Part shown: positions 1 through 8,066 of the stretch, in pieces
Layout of the letters: each line of letters starts with the position of its first letter
Numbering within the stretch: the stretch's first letter is position 1
Assembly (NCBI GenBank): GCA_964344335.1
Contig: CAYFMW010000014.1
Span: 1-37,154, forward strand
DNA: 37,154 nucleotides
Origin: RUG11894 sp964344335
GTDB taxonomy: Bacteria; Bacillota; Clostridia; Peptostreptococcales; Anaerovoracaceae
Direction: 5' to 3'
The notes under the pieces: generated by a model
Seen by the model: the letters and a program-made list of their open reading frames with translations, nothing else
Database searches by the model: none
What the model was told of the DNA's origin: nothing
Program-made: the position numbers and the translations under genes

Positions 1-28
1 AACCCTGCGGGCGCTTCTGTTTTGTCTG

Positions 29-370
29 CTATACCAGTTCGAGATATACGACTTCCGCGACATCTCCCTGACGCGGTCCGAGCTTGAGTATCCTCGTGTA
101 TCCGCCGTTGCGCTCCTCGTACTTGGGCGCTATCTCTTCGAAAAGTTTTGTAACGACATCCTCGTCCTTGATGTATGCGAGGGCCTGTCTTCTCGCATGC
201 AGACCGCCCTTCTTGGCGATCGTAATCATCTTTTCAGCTTCCCTTCTAGTCTCCTTGGCCCTGCTGTCAGTCGTCTGAATGCGGCCGTACTTGAAGAGAT
301 CTGTAACCAGATTTCTGAGTATCGCCCTTCTGTGAGCCGACTTGACTCCCAGTTTTCTGTATCCGGTCAT
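29..370 (-). CDS. rplQ: Ribosomal protein L17 (bL17)
   Basis: Large-subunit protein L17, 113 aa, the usual bacterial length. The N-terminus MTGYRKLGVKSAHRRAILRN is the conserved L17 opening (typically MxxRKLGRxxxHRxAMLRNL), and the C-terminal YTRILKLGPRQGD segment is also typical. It is the last gene of the alpha operon, 9 nt after rpoA, with a GGAGG-type site in the gap. Only 28 bases remain before the window edge. They begin a GC-rich stretch (CCCTGCGGGCGC) that could be part of the operon terminator, but this cannot be decided here. Confidence 0.98.
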   Translation of the reverse strand: MTGYRKLGVKSAHRRAILRNLVTDLFKYGRIQTTDSRAKETRREAEKMITIAKKGGLHARRQALAYIKDEDVVTKLFEEIAPKYEERNGGYTRILKLGPRQGDVAEVVYLELV

Positions 371-379
371 TTGCTCCTC

Positions 380-1327
380 CTATTCATCGCTGAGCTTAAG
401 GCTCAGTCCTAATTCATCCAGTTTGTGCTTCACCTCGTCCAAAGACTTCTTTCCGAGATTTCTTACCTTCATCATCTCGGCCTCCGTCTTACCGATGAGT
501 TCCTCGATGGTGTTGATGCCCGCACGCTTGAGGCAGTTGAAGGAACGAACCGAAAGTTCGAGTTCCTCAATGCTCATCTCAAGAGCCTTCTCCTTCTTGT
601 CCTCCTCGCGCGCTCTTAGCATCGGGCTCCTGTCGCAGCCCTCCGAGAGGCCTATGAAGAGCTCCAGATGCTCCCTCATGATATTGGCACCTATCGCAAC
701 TCCGTCCTCGGGACTGATGCTTCCGTCCGTCCAGATTTCAAGAGTAAGTCTCTCGTAGTCCGTCACCTGACCGACCCTCGTGTGCTCCACGAGATAGTTG
801 ACCTTCTTCACCGGAGTGTAGATGCTGTCTATGGGAATCTCCCCGATCGGCGTGTGTTCGTCCTTGTTCTGCTCCGCGGGCACATAGCCTCTCCCCTTGG
901 AGATGTTGAGCTCCATTGAAAGGCTCGCACCCTTTTCCAGGGTGGCGATATGAAGCTTGGGATTGTGAATCTCCAGGCTTCCGTCGGAGATTATATCCTC
1001 CGCCAGCACCACCTTGGGTCCGCTCGCGTTTATTATCGCGCGCACCCAATCCCTGCCGTCGAGCGAAAGTGAAAGCTTCTTGAGGTTCAGTATAATCTCC
1101 GTCACATCTTCCTTGACGCCGGGGATCGTCGAAAACTCATGCAGTATTCCGTCTATTCTCACCGAGGTGACGGCGGCACCCGGCAGGGAGCTGAGGAGCA
1201 CCCTTCTGAGGCTGTTGCCCAGCGTCTGCCCGTAGCCGCGTTCGAGGGGTTCAACTATAAATTTGCCGTAACCCGGATCTTCTTCCGAGTGGATACATTC
1301 GATGTTCGGCTTTTCGATTTCTACCAC
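380..1327 (-). CDS. rpoA: DNA-directed RNA polymerase alpha subunit
   Basis: RNA polymerase alpha subunit, 315 aa, full length. The N-terminal dimerisation domain (about 1-230) carries the conserved EPLERGYGQTLGNSLRRVLL and LPGAAVTSVRIDG segments that start enzyme assembly. The C-terminal DNA- and activator-binding domain (about 250-310) carries LSVRSFNCLKRAGI and RNLGKKSLDEV. An acidic/basic linker (REEDKKEKALEMS) separates them. It lies between rpsD and rplQ, the standard alpha-operon position. A GGAGG-type site precedes the ATG. The 48-nt gap to rpsD is slightly longer than most gaps in this operon, and I see no convincing promoter in it. Confidence 0.99.
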   Translation of the reverse strand: MVEIEKPNIECIHSEEDPGYGKFIVEPLERGYGQTLGNSLRRVLLSSLPGAAVTSVRIDGILHEFSTIPGVKEDVTEIILNLKKLSLSLDGRDWVRAIINASGPKVVLAEDIISDGSLEIHNPKLHIATLEKGASLSMELNISKGRGYVPAEQNKDEHTPIGEIPIDSIYTPVKKVNYLVEHTRVGQVTDYERLTLEIWTDGSISPEDGVAIGANIMREHLELFIGLSEGCDRSPMLRAREEDKKEKALEMSIEELELSVRSFNCLKRAGINTIEELIGKTEAEMMKVRNLGKKSLDEVKHKLDELGLSLKLSDE

Positions 1328-1375
1328 TTGTAATCCCTCCTTAATTCTTAAAGCTGTATCTTCTTTTAAAGCTCA

Positions 1376-1996
1376 TTACTTGGAGTAGAGCTCGACGATC
1401 ATGTGCTCTGCGACCGGCGTATCGATCTGATCCCTCGTCGGCAGCGACAAAATCCTGCCCTCCAGCTTCTGGGTATCGATACCGATCCACTCCGGAGTGC
1501 TTATCGTCATTTCCCTTATCTCCTTGAACTTGGGAGAAGAAAGGCTCTTTTGCTTTACAGCCACCACATCGCCGGCTTTAAGCTGCATGGAGGGAATGTC
1601 GGCCTTCTGTCCGTTCACCCTGAAGTGACCGTGAGTTACCAGCTGGCGAGCTTCCTTCCTGGAAGCCGCAAATCCCATCCTGAAGACCACATTGTCCAGC
1701 CTCGTCTCCAGCATTATCAGCAAGTTGTCGCCCGTAATGCCCTTCTTTGCGGCAGCCTTGGAGAAGAGATTCCTGAACTGAGCCTCCTGAAGCCCGTAAA
1801 ACCTCTTGGCCTTCTGCTTCTCCCTCAGCTGATTTCCGTAGTCGGAACTCTTCTTCCTGCCCTGGCCGTGCTGCCCGGGAGGATAGGATCTCTTATCCAG
1901 CGCGCACTTGCCGCTGTAGCACCTTTCACCCTTCAAAAACAACTTCTGCCCTTCTCTTCTGCAAAGTCTGCAGGAAGGCCCTGTATATCTTGCCAT
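1376..1996 (-). CDS. rpsD: Ribosomal protein S4 (uS4), zinc-binding form
   Basis: Small-subunit assembly protein S4, 206 aa. It opens MARYTGPSCRLCRREGQKL and carries four cysteines in the first 35 residues (C-x2-C, then two more in GERCYSGKC), so it is the zinc-binding form. The S4 RNA-binding domain follows (LDNVVFRMGFAASRKEARQL, then VTHGHFRVNGQ). Its place between rpsK and rpoA is the arrangement in Clostridia and most bacteria; in Bacillus subtilis rpsD sits elsewhere. S4 often represses its own operon by binding mRNA. I could not identify an S4 site here. Confidence 0.98.
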   Translation of the reverse strand: MARYTGPSCRLCRREGQKLFLKGERCYSGKCALDKRSYPPGQHGQGRKKSSDYGNQLREKQKAKRFYGLQEAQFRNLFSKAAAKKGITGDNLLIMLETRLDNVVFRMGFAASRKEARQLVTHGHFRVNGQKADIPSMQLKAGDVVAVKQKSLSSPKFKEIREMTISTPEWIGIDTQKLEGRILSLPTRDQIDTPVAEHMIVELYSK

Positions 1997-2014
1997 ATTT
2001 TCGTACCTCCCCTA

Positions 2015-2410
2015 CTAAACTCTTCTTCTCTTAGGCGGCCTGCAGCCGTTGTGAGGAATAGGTGTAATATCCTTTATCATCGTAATGCTCAGACCCGCAG
2101 TCTGAAGCGCCCTTATGGCCGCTTCCCTGCCCGATCCTGGGCCCTTTACATAAACTTCGACCGTCTTAAGTCCGTGCTCCATCGCGCCCTTGGCCGCCGT
2201 CTCGGCCGCCATCTGAGCCGCAAAGGGCGTGGACTTTCTGGAACCCTTAAATCCCAGCGAACCCGCGGAAGACCACGCCAGCGCGTTTCCGTTGAGGTCC
2301 GTCAGGGTTACCAGTGTGTTATTGAAGGTGGCCTGGATGTGAGCCTGGCCGCTTTCGATGTTTTTGCGCTCTCTTCTTTTTTTGCGCACAGTTCTTTTAA
2401 CTGCTGCCAT
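2015..2410 (-). CDS. rpsK: Ribosomal protein S11 (uS11)
   Basis: Small-subunit platform protein S11, 131 aa. The basic N-terminus (RTVRKKRRERKNIESG) is followed by the conserved core AHIQATFNNTLVTLTD, then KSTPFAAQMAAE, and the invariant tail PHNGCRPPKRRRV. Together with S7 it shapes the mRNA exit channel. It is 13 nt downstream of rpsM and 18 nt upstream of rpsD, each gap carrying a GGAGG-like site. Length and sequence are ordinary. Confidence 0.98.
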   Translation of the reverse strand: MAAVKRTVRKKRRERKNIESGQAHIQATFNNTLVTLTDLNGNALAWSSAGSLGFKGSRKSTPFAAQMAAETAAKGAMEHGLKTVEVYVKGPGSGREAAIRALQTAGLSITMIKDITPIPHNGCRPPKRRRV

Positions 2411-2423
2411 TTAGCTTACCTCC

Positions 2424-2801
2424 TTACTTACCCTTCTTCTTGCCGCGTCCGACCGTCTTCTTGGGACCCTTGCGAGTGCGGCTGTTGTTCTTCGTATTCT
2501 GACCGCGCACGGGCAAGCCCCTTCTGTGACGGATGCCTCTGTAGGAGCCTATCTCCATCAGACGCTTGATATTCATGGAAACTTCTCTTCTCAGATCGCC
2601 TTCCACGATATGCTCGGTATCGATTGTTTTTCTGATTGCACCTACTTCGTCTTCGCTTAGGTCCTTGACTCTCGTGTCGGGATTAACCCCGGATGCCTCC
2701 AGAATCTGTCTGGATTTCGCCAAGCCTATGCCGTAGATGTAGGTAAGGCCGATCTCAACCCTCTTCTCTCTGGGCAGATCGACGCCGGCTATACGAGCCA
2801 T
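2424..2801 (-). CDS. rpsM: Ribosomal protein S13 (uS13)
   Basis: Small-subunit head protein S13, 125 aa. It opens with the family consensus MARIAGVDLPREKRVEIGLT, contains the helix-hairpin-helix region YGIGLAKSRQILE, the conserved YRGIRHRRGLPVRGQNTKNN segment, and ends in a lysine-rich tail that reaches toward the P-site tRNA. It is the first gene after the 92-nt gap that follows rpmJ, where a candidate internal promoter lies. A TAGGAGGT site sits 8 nt before the ATG. Confidence 0.98.
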   Translation of the reverse strand: MARIAGVDLPREKRVEIGLTYIYGIGLAKSRQILEASGVNPDTRVKDLSEDEVGAIRKTIDTEHIVEGDLRREVSMNIKRLMEIGSYRGIRHRRGLPVRGQNTKNNSRTRKGPKKTVGRGKKKGK

Positions 2802-2833
2802 AAATTTTACCTCCTAATATACTGCAACTATTA

Positions 2834-2861
2834 TTTATAATTTACATTCCGTAAAGGGCAA
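2834..2861 (-). promoter_or_regulatory. Candidate internal promoter for rpsM-rpsK-rpsD-rpoA-rplQ
   Basis: On the minus strand TTGCCC (2856-2861) and TATAAA (2834-2839) are 16 bp apart in the 92-nt gap between rpmJ and rpsM, an AT-rich stretch in an otherwise compact operon. The -35 match is only 4 of 6. A GGGC...GCCC inverted repeat (2856-2871) overlaps it. This is inferred from sequence only. Confidence 0.35.
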
Positions 2862-2893
2862 AAATCAGCCCGCCGGAACACAGTAAACCGAAA

Positions 2894-3007
2894 TCAGCCC
2901 TGCACCTGCTTGTGCTTGGGGTTTTCGCAGATAATCATGATTTTTCCTCTTCTCTTGATTACCTTGCATTTTTCGCAAATTGGTTTTACTGAACTTCTGA
3001 CCTTCAT
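2894..3007 (-). CDS. rpmJ: Ribosomal protein L36 (bL36), zinc-binding form
   Basis: Large-subunit protein L36, 37 aa, read directly from the minus strand: it opens MKVRSSVKPICEKCKVIKRR and ends KHKQVQG. The three cysteines plus the histidine (C-x2-C...C-x4-H) form the classical zinc site, so this is the C+ form. It lies between infA and rpsM, its standard place. A GAGGAGGAAT site precedes the ATG. It is easily missed because of its length. Confidence 0.97.
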   Translation of the reverse strand: MKVRSSVKPICEKCKVIKRRGKIMIICENPKHKQVQG

Positions 3008-3031
3008 TTTAATTCCTCCTCTTGTTAAGGA

Positions 3032-3250
3032 TTATTTATCTCTCCAGGTGATCCTGCCCTTGGTTAAATCGTAAGGGCTGAGTTCCATTCTGACTCTGTC
3101 ACCCGGCAGTATTCTGATGAAATTCATCCTCATCTTGCCGGAAATGTGAGCCATAACGACGAAATCGTTCTCGAGTTGCACTTTGAACATCGCGTTTGGC
3201 AGCGCTTCCAGCACGGTGCCGAATACTTCTATGCTGTCCTTTTTCGCCAT
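3032..3250 (-). CDS. infA: Translation initiation factor IF-1
   Basis: Initiation factor 1, 72 aa, exactly the common bacterial length. It is a single S1-type OB-fold: MAKKDSIEVFGTVLEALPNA at the start, then FVVMAHISGKMRMNFIRILP and YDLTKGRITWR at the end. IF-1 occupies the ribosomal A site during initiation. It follows map by 22 nt and precedes rpmJ by 24 nt. Many Clostridia carry a small KOW-domain gene between map and infA. There is none here. Confidence 0.98.
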   Translation of the reverse strand: MAKKDSIEVFGTVLEALPNAMFKVQLENDFVVMAHISGKMRMNFIRILPGDRVRMELSPYDLTKGRITWRDK

Positions 3251-3272
3251 TGCGGGCCTTCCTCCTTTGCCT

Positions 3273-4019
3273 CTAAAGCTTGGTGAGCAGTTCGGGTTCG
3301 CCGTCCGTTATGACGATCGTATTCTCGTAGTGAGCGGCGCGCGAGCCGTCGGCGGTAACCACCGTCCAATCGTCTTCCAGCACCCTTACATCGTAGGAGC
3401 CGGCCGCTATCATCGGCTCCACGGCTATCACCATCCCCGGCAGAAGCTGCGGGCCTCTGCCCGCCCTGCCGTAGTTCGGAACCTGAGGATCCTCGTGAAG
3501 ATCCCGGCCCAAGCCGTGGCCTGTGTAATCTCTTATCACGGAGAATCCGTTGCTCTCAACACAAGATTGAACAGCGTAGGATATATCCCCTATCCGCATT
3601 CCCGTCCTGCAAAACTTAAGACCCTCAAAGAAGCTTTCTTCGGCCACCTCGATCAGCCTTCGGCTCTGCTCGTCCACCTCTCCGACCGGGTAAGTCCTCG
3701 CCGCATCCGAGTAGAACCCTTCGTATATGGTCCCCAGATCGACGCTGACGATATCGCCTTCCTTGAATTTTCTGCCGGAAGGGATGCCGTGTATTACTTC
3801 CTCGTTCACAGAGATGCAGACGCTGGCGGGAAATCCTCCATAGCCTTTAAAGGCAGGTTTCATCCCGTGTGCGACTATATACTCCTCGCACCAACGGTCC
3901 AGTTCGGCGCTGCTCATTCCGGGGCGTATAATCTCCGAAATCTTATCGAGCATGGCCGCCGTAACGGCTCCGGCTTTCGCCATGAGCTCTATCTCCGCCT
4001 TGGATTTCAGAACTATCAT
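3273..4019 (-). CDS. map: Methionine aminopeptidase, type I
   Basis: Removes N-terminal methionine from new proteins; 248 aa, M24 family. The metal ligands can be followed in the conserved segments: Asp in VSVDLGTIYEGFYSDAART (two aspartates), His in TGHGLGRDLHEDP, Glu in VIAVEPMIAAGS, and Glu in AHYENTIVITDGE. There is no N-terminal zinc-finger extension, as is normal for the short bacterial form. Its ATG overlaps the adk stop codon (ATGA, 4 nt), so translation is probably coupled. Confidence 0.98.
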   Translation of the reverse strand: MIVLKSKAEIELMAKAGAVTAAMLDKISEIIRPGMSSAELDRWCEEYIVAHGMKPAFKGYGGFPASVCISVNEEVIHGIPSGRKFKEGDIVSVDLGTIYEGFYSDAARTYPVGEVDEQSRRLIEVAEESFFEGLKFCRTGMRIGDISYAVQSCVESNGFSVIRDYTGHGLGRDLHEDPQVPNYGRAGRGPQLLPGMVIAVEPMIAAGSYDVRVLEDDWTVVTADGSRAAHYENTIVITDGEPELLTKL

Positions 4020-4672
4020 CTATAATCTCCAAGTATGGCGCTTATTGCCTCGAAAACCTCGTCCGGGCTTTCGCTGCCGTCTACCGAGCTGAGCACAGCT
4101 CTTTCCCTATAGTATTCTATAAGGGGACTGGTCTGCTCCTGGTAAACCCTGAACCTCTCGTGTACGGTCTCCTCGCGGTCGTCGACTCTCTGATAGAGCT
4201 CTCCGCCGCAGAGGTCGCATATGCCCTCTACTTTCGGGGGCATCGCTCTGAGATGGTAAGTCTTTCCGCAGGATCTGCAGACTCTGCGACCCACCATCCT
4301 CGGCAAAAGCACATCCTCGCCTACCTCGATGTTCAGCACCGAGAGCGGGGAGCATTCGCGCTCTGCGAGAAATTCGTCAAAATATTCGGCCTGGACTATT
4401 GTTCTGGGGAAACCGTCCAGCAGGTAACCGCTGCTGCAGTCATCCTGCAGGACCCTATCCTCGACCAATTCGCAGACCAACTCGTCGGGGACGAGAAGGC
4501 CCTTGTCCATGTACTCCATCGCCTTTTTCCCGAGGGGAGTGGCCTGCTTCACATTCGCGCGGAAGATATCCCCCGTCGAAATGTGAGGAATACTATATTT
4601 TTCAGCTATTCTTGCCGCCTGAGTGCCCTTGCCCGCTCCGGGAGGCCCCAGCAAAACAACGATTCGCTTCAT
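4016..4672 (-). CDS. adk: Adenylate kinase with zinc-binding LID
   Basis: Catalyses ATP + AMP = 2 ADP; 218 aa. The P-loop GPPGAGKGT is at residues 9-17, the NMP-binding DGFPRT at 86-91, and the LID domain holds four cysteines (132, 135, 152, 155) in the zinc-binding pattern typical of Gram-positive Adk. The open frame extends well upstream into secY, but the start is placed at 4672: MKRIVVLLG matches the family N-terminus and an AAGGAGAAG site lies just before it. It starts 11 nt after secY and overlaps map by 4 nt. Confidence 0.98.
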   Translation of the reverse strand: MKRIVVLLGPPGAGKGTQAARIAEKYSIPHISTGDIFRANVKQATPLGKKAMEYMDKGLLVPDELVCELVEDRVLQDDCSSGYLLDGFPRTIVQAEYFDEFLAERECSPLSVLNIEVGEDVLLPRMVGRRVCRSCGKTYHLRAMPPKVEGICDLCGGELYQRVDDREETVHERFRVYQEQTSPLIEYYRERAVLSSVDGSESPDEVFEAISAILGDYR

Positions 4673-4683
4673 CGGACTTCTCC

Positions 4684-5967
4684 TTACTTTAAGAAACCGC
4701 TGTAGTTTCTCATTATCATCTGCGTCTCGATCGCCTTGACTGTCTCGATGGCGACGCCCACAGCTATTATCAGCGATGTTCCGCCGAATCCTATAGCCAG
4801 ATCCGACCAGTGCTGAAGCAGTATGGGAAGGCAGGCGACCAATGCCAGGAAAATGGCGCTGGCGAATTCGAGCCTGGAGATGACCCTTGCGATGTAAGTT
4901 GAAGTGGGCTTGCCCGGTCTTATACCGGGTATGAACCCGCCGTTGGACCTCAGATTGTCCGCTATTTCCACAGGATTGACCGTCATGGTTCCGTAGAAAT
5001 AGGTAAATCCGATAATCAATATTACATCCAGTATCGTATAAATCCACACGCCGGGAGTGCCCTGAGTCGTCAGATACTTCTGAACGAAAGCGGCAAATCC
5101 GGTGCCGGGCCACATGTATGCAATCGTCGCGGGCAGCTGAAGCAGCGAGATCGCGAATATTACCGGCATTACGCCCGCCTGGTTGACCTTCAGGGGAATG
5201 TGCGTCGACTGACCGCCGTACATCTTCCTTCCGACCACCCTCTTCGCATACTGAACGGGGACCTTCCTGGTTCCCTCCTGCACCAGCACTATGCCGACAA
5301 CTACGGCGAGCGCAAATATGGTAAACAGGAGGACGCTGATTACGGACACCTTGCCCGCAATCAGATTGCGGACGATGCTGTTAACCGTCGTGGGTATCCT
5401 GGATACTATTCCCGCAAATATTATTAGTGAAATACCGTTGCCCACGCCGTTATCGTTTATCTTCTCCCCGAGCCACATCAGGAACGCCGTTCCCGCGACC
5501 AGAGTAAGCACGATTACTATCTTTACGAAGACGCTGTTGTCGGTGAGCACATTGCGGAACATTCCGAAGGTGTAGCCGACCGCCTGTATGAGAGCGAGCA
5601 CTATGGTGATGTATCTCGTCCACTGAGCAATCTTTCTCTGCCCTTCCTGGCCCTGCTTTGCAATTTCCTCGAGCTTGGGTATGGCCACGGTCAGCAGCTG
5701 CAGAATAATCGACGATGTAATGTACGGCGATATGCTGAGCGCGAAGATTGTAAAGTTGCTGAATGAACCGCCCGAAAACAGATCGAAGAGTCCGAACAAG
5801 CCCGCCTGATTGATGTCGAACATCGCCGCAAGCTGAGTGCGGTCGATGCATGGCACCGGAATATTTGAGCCCAGACGGAAGACCACGAGCATACCCAGGG
5901 TATAGAGGATCTTCTTCCTCATCTCGGGTATCTTCCACGCCTGTATCATGGTCTGGATCATTCCCAT
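4684..5967 (-). CDS. secY: Protein translocase subunit SecY
   Basis: Central pore protein of the SecYEG translocon, 427 aa, with about ten hydrophobic membrane helices. Conserved features include RLGSNIPVPCIDR near the N-terminus, the plug region (GLFGLFDLFSGGSFSNFTIF), and the cytoplasmic loops with KRVVGRKMYGGQ and RSNGGFIPGIRPGKPT that contact the ribosome and SecA. Its ATG overlaps the rplO stop (TAATG). Placement between rplO and adk is standard. Confidence 0.99.
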   Translation of the reverse strand: MGMIQTMIQAWKIPEMRKKILYTLGMLVVFRLGSNIPVPCIDRTQLAAMFDINQAGLFGLFDLFSGGSFSNFTIFALSISPYITSSIILQLLTVAIPKLEEIAKQGQEGQRKIAQWTRYITIVLALIQAVGYTFGMFRNVLTDNSVFVKIVIVLTLVAGTAFLMWLGEKINDNGVGNGISLIIFAGIVSRIPTTVNSIVRNLIAGKVSVISVLLFTIFALAVVVGIVLVQEGTRKVPVQYAKRVVGRKMYGGQSTHIPLKVNQAGVMPVIFAISLLQLPATIAYMWPGTGFAAFVQKYLTTQGTPGVWIYTILDVILIIGFTYFYGTMTVNPVEIADNLRSNGGFIPGIRPGKPTSTYIARVISRLEFASAIFLALVACLPILLQHWSDLAIGFGGTSLIIAVGVAIETVKAIETQMIMRNYSGFLK

Positions 5968-6407
5968 TAGACCACCTCCGCCTTTCCTCCAGCGGCAACG
6001 ATCTTTTCGATAGCGCTGTCGCTGAATTTATGAGCCTGAACAGTCAAATTCTTATTCAGCTCGCCTCTGCCCAGGATTTTAATCCCGTCGGAAACACCTT
6101 TAGCGAGACCCGCATCCATCATCATCTCCGGGGTGACCGTGGTTCCGTCCTCAAATATATTGAGCTTCTCCACATTCACTCCGACATATTCCTTCTTCCA
6201 GATATTTGTAAAGCCTCTCTTGGGAATTCTCCTGTAGAGCGGCATCTGCCCTCCCTCGAAGCCCGGGCGCGTTCCGCCGCCGCTTCTGGAATTCTGGCCC
6301 TTATCGCCTCTGCCGGCCGTAGTTCCCCATCCGCTCGCGGAGCCTCTGCCCTTTCTCTTGGGGGCTCTGGTCGAGCCTTCGGGTTTTCTCAATTCATGAA
6401 GTTTCAT
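5967..6407 (-). CDS. rplO: Ribosomal protein L15 (uL15)
   Basis: Large-subunit assembly protein L15, 146 aa. The glycine/arginine-rich N-terminal extension (KRKGRGSASGWGTTAGRGDK, then GQNSRSGGGTRPGFEGGQMP) threads into the rRNA. The globular C-terminal half ends in LTVQAHKFSDSAIEKI. It starts 12 nt after rpmD and overlaps the secY start by one base. Confidence 0.98.
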   Translation of the reverse strand: MKLHELRKPEGSTRAPKRKGRGSASGWGTTAGRGDKGQNSRSGGGTRPGFEGGQMPLYRRIPKRGFTNIWKKEYVGVNVEKLNIFEDGTTVTPEMMMDAGLAKGVSDGIKILGRGELNKNLTVQAHKFSDSAIEKIVAAGGKAEVV

Positions 6408-6419
6408 ATCTGCACCTCC

Positions 6420-6599
6420 CTACAGCTCTTCCACTTTCAACAGGAAGGGCACCTTTGCAATGGCGCCTCTGGTCTGCGGCGTATCGGGAAGCTCCACGCT
6501 CTGGTTTAACTTCCGAAGGCCGAGAGCCTCGACAACTTTCCTGTGATGAGGAGTTTGCGAGATGGTGCTCTTTATTAAAGTAATTTTAAGCTTTCCCAT
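6420..6599 (-). CDS. rpmD: Ribosomal protein L30 (uL30)
   Basis: Large-subunit protein L30, 59 aa, read directly from the minus strand. It begins MGKLKITLIKSTISQTPHHR and contains the family pattern VVEALGLRKLNQSVELPDTP, followed by TRGAIAKVPFLLKVEEL. The bacterial single-domain form has this length. An AGGAGGAGAT site precedes the ATG, and the gene fits between rpsE (12 nt) and rplO (12 nt), its usual place in the spc operon. Confidence 0.97.
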   Translation of the reverse strand: MGKLKITLIKSTISQTPHHRKVVEALGLRKLNQSVELPDTPQTRGAIAKVPFLLKVEEL

Positions 6600-6611
6600 T
6601 TAAATCTCCTC

Positions 6612-7121
6612 CTATCCCAATATTTCTTCCTTGCTCAAACCTCTCAGCTTGGCAACTTGCTCGACGGTCTTCAGATTCTTGAGTCCGTTGAGGGTCGCAT
6701 AGGCGACATTCCCGGGGTTGGCGGAGCCCAGAGACTTCGCTCTGACATCCTTAATGCCCGCATACTCGAGCACCGTGCGCGCCGAACCTCCCGCGATTAC
6801 TCCGGTTCCGGGGACCGACGGAATAAGCACGACCCTGCCGGCTCCGAATCTTCCGAGTATTCTGTGCGGTATCGTCGTCCCTACCATCGGCACCTTGATG
6901 AGCGCCTTCTTGGCGTCCTCGGTGGCCTTTCTTACGGCTTCGGGAATTTCGGGCGACTTGCCGATTCCGAGTCCGACATGGCCTTCGCCGTCTCCGACTA
7001 CGACCGTTACGCTGAATCTGGAAGTCTTACCGCCCTTGACGACCTTCGTAACCCTTCTGATGTTTACTATCGAAGAATCCTTTAAGTCAAGCTTGGATGC
7101 ATCTATTCTTTGCATATTCAT
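6612..7121 (-). CDS. rpsE: Ribosomal protein S5 (uS5)
   Basis: Small-subunit protein S5, 169 aa, involved in mRNA unwinding at the entry channel and in decoding accuracy. The N-terminal double-stranded-RNA-binding-like domain contains VNIRRVTKVVKGGKTSRFSV and GDGEGHVGLGIGK. The C-terminal domain contains PGTGVIAGGSARTVLEYAGI and KSLGSANPGNVAYATLNGL. The ATG at 7121 is preceded by AAGGAGGAC, 7 nt after the rplR stop. Confidence 0.98.
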   Translation of the reverse strand: MNMQRIDASKLDLKDSSIVNIRRVTKVVKGGKTSRFSVTVVVGDGEGHVGLGIGKSPEIPEAVRKATEDAKKALIKVPMVGTTIPHRILGRFGAGRVVLIPSVPGTGVIAGGSARTVLEYAGIKDVRAKSLGSANPGNVAYATLNGLKNLKTVEQVAKLRGLSKEEILG

Positions 7122-7128
7122 GTCCTCC

Positions 7129-7491
7129 TTAGAATTCCAGCCCGGCTTCTCTTGCGCCCTCGGCCAGCTCCTTAACTCTGCCGTGATACAGGTATCCGCC
7201 TCTGTCGAATACGACAGTGTTTATCCCGGCATCCTTCGCAACTTCGCCGACTCTCTTGCCGACGAGTTTCGCAGCTTCCTTCTTGCTGCAGTCCGCGAGC
7301 TGATCCTTAAGCTCCGCATCGAGGCTGCAGGCCGACGCGAGGGTGTTGCCACTAACATCGTCGATAATCTGCGCATATATATTCTTGGAGCTTCTAAACA
7401 CACAGAGCCTGGGTCTTTCGGGAGTTCCGAATACTGTCTTTCTGACTCTCTCGTGCCTCTTGACACGATTGTCATTTCTTGTTCTTTTCAT
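7129..7491 (-). CDS. rplR: Ribosomal protein L18 (uL18)
   Basis: 5S rRNA-binding protein L18, 120 aa. Signature segments are RVRKTVFGTPERPRLCVFRS near the N-terminus, SSKNIYAQIIDDVSGNTLAS, and the C-terminal VVFDRGGYLYHGRVKELAEG-AREAGLEF. It sits between rplF and rpsE as usual. Nothing in it is unusual. Confidence 0.98.
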   Translation of the reverse strand: MKRTRNDNRVKRHERVRKTVFGTPERPRLCVFRSSKNIYAQIIDDVSGNTLASACSLDAELKDQLADCSKKEAAKLVGKRVGEVAKDAGINTVVFDRGGYLYHGRVKELAEGAREAGLEF

Positions 7492-7508
7492 ATCGATAAC
7501 TCCTTCCT

Positions 7509-8048
7509 CTACTTACCGGTCTTTCCTTCTTTTCTGCGGATGCGCTCGTAATCGTAGCGGATTCCCTTACCGTTGTAGGGCTCGGGCTTTCTCCACTTGC
7601 GGATGTTCGCCGCATGGTTTCCTACGAGGGCCTTATCCGCACCCTTAACGAGGACGGTCGTGGCGTCGGGCACCTCGGTGGTAATCCCTTCGGGATCCGT
7701 CATGATTACCGGATGGGAATAACCCAGCTGCAATACCAGATCCTGACCCTTCTTCTCTGCCCTGTATCCGACGCCGGCTATGATGAGTTTCTTCTCGTAG
7801 CCCTGACTTACACCGTGAACCATGTTGTTCACCAGCGTCCTTGCCAGTCCGTGCTGCGCATTGGTCTTCCTGTCTTCATCGACAGGAGTAAACCTGATCG
7901 TATCACCTTCTATATTTATATCTATCTTGTTGCTCAACTGCTCGCACAGGGTTCCCTTGGGACCCTTCACGGTGACGAGATTTCCTTCGTCGACGATTAT
8001 TTCAACGCCGGCGGGGACTGTCACAGGCAGCTTTCCTATTCTGGACAT
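7509..8048 (-). CDS. rplF: Ribosomal protein L6 (uL6)
   Basis: Large-subunit protein L6, 179 aa, made of two repeated domains near the GTPase-associated centre. It starts MSRIGKLPVTVPAGVEI, has VKGPKGTLCEQLS in the first domain, and ends with the invariant region RKPEPYNGKGIRYDYERIRR-KEGKTGK. It follows rpsH by 18 nt, with an AAAGGAGAGACG site before the ATG. Confidence 0.98.
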   Translation of the reverse strand: MSRIGKLPVTVPAGVEIIVDEGNLVTVKGPKGTLCEQLSNKIDINIEGDTIRFTPVDEDRKTNAQHGLARTLVNNMVHGVSQGYEKKLIIAGVGYRAEKKGQDLVLQLGYSHPVIMTDPEGITTEVPDATTVLVKGADKALVGNHAANIRKWRKPEPYNGKGIRYDYERIRRKEGKTGK

Positions 8049-8066
8049 TCGTCTCTCCTTTCCTCA

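Noticed and set aside
3250..3273. Expected KOW-domain gene between map and infA
   Set aside because: Only 22 nt separate the two genes, so it is absent here.
4673..5113. N-terminal extension of adk into secY
   Set aside because: The upstream part is the antiphase of secY. The family start and RBS are at 4672.
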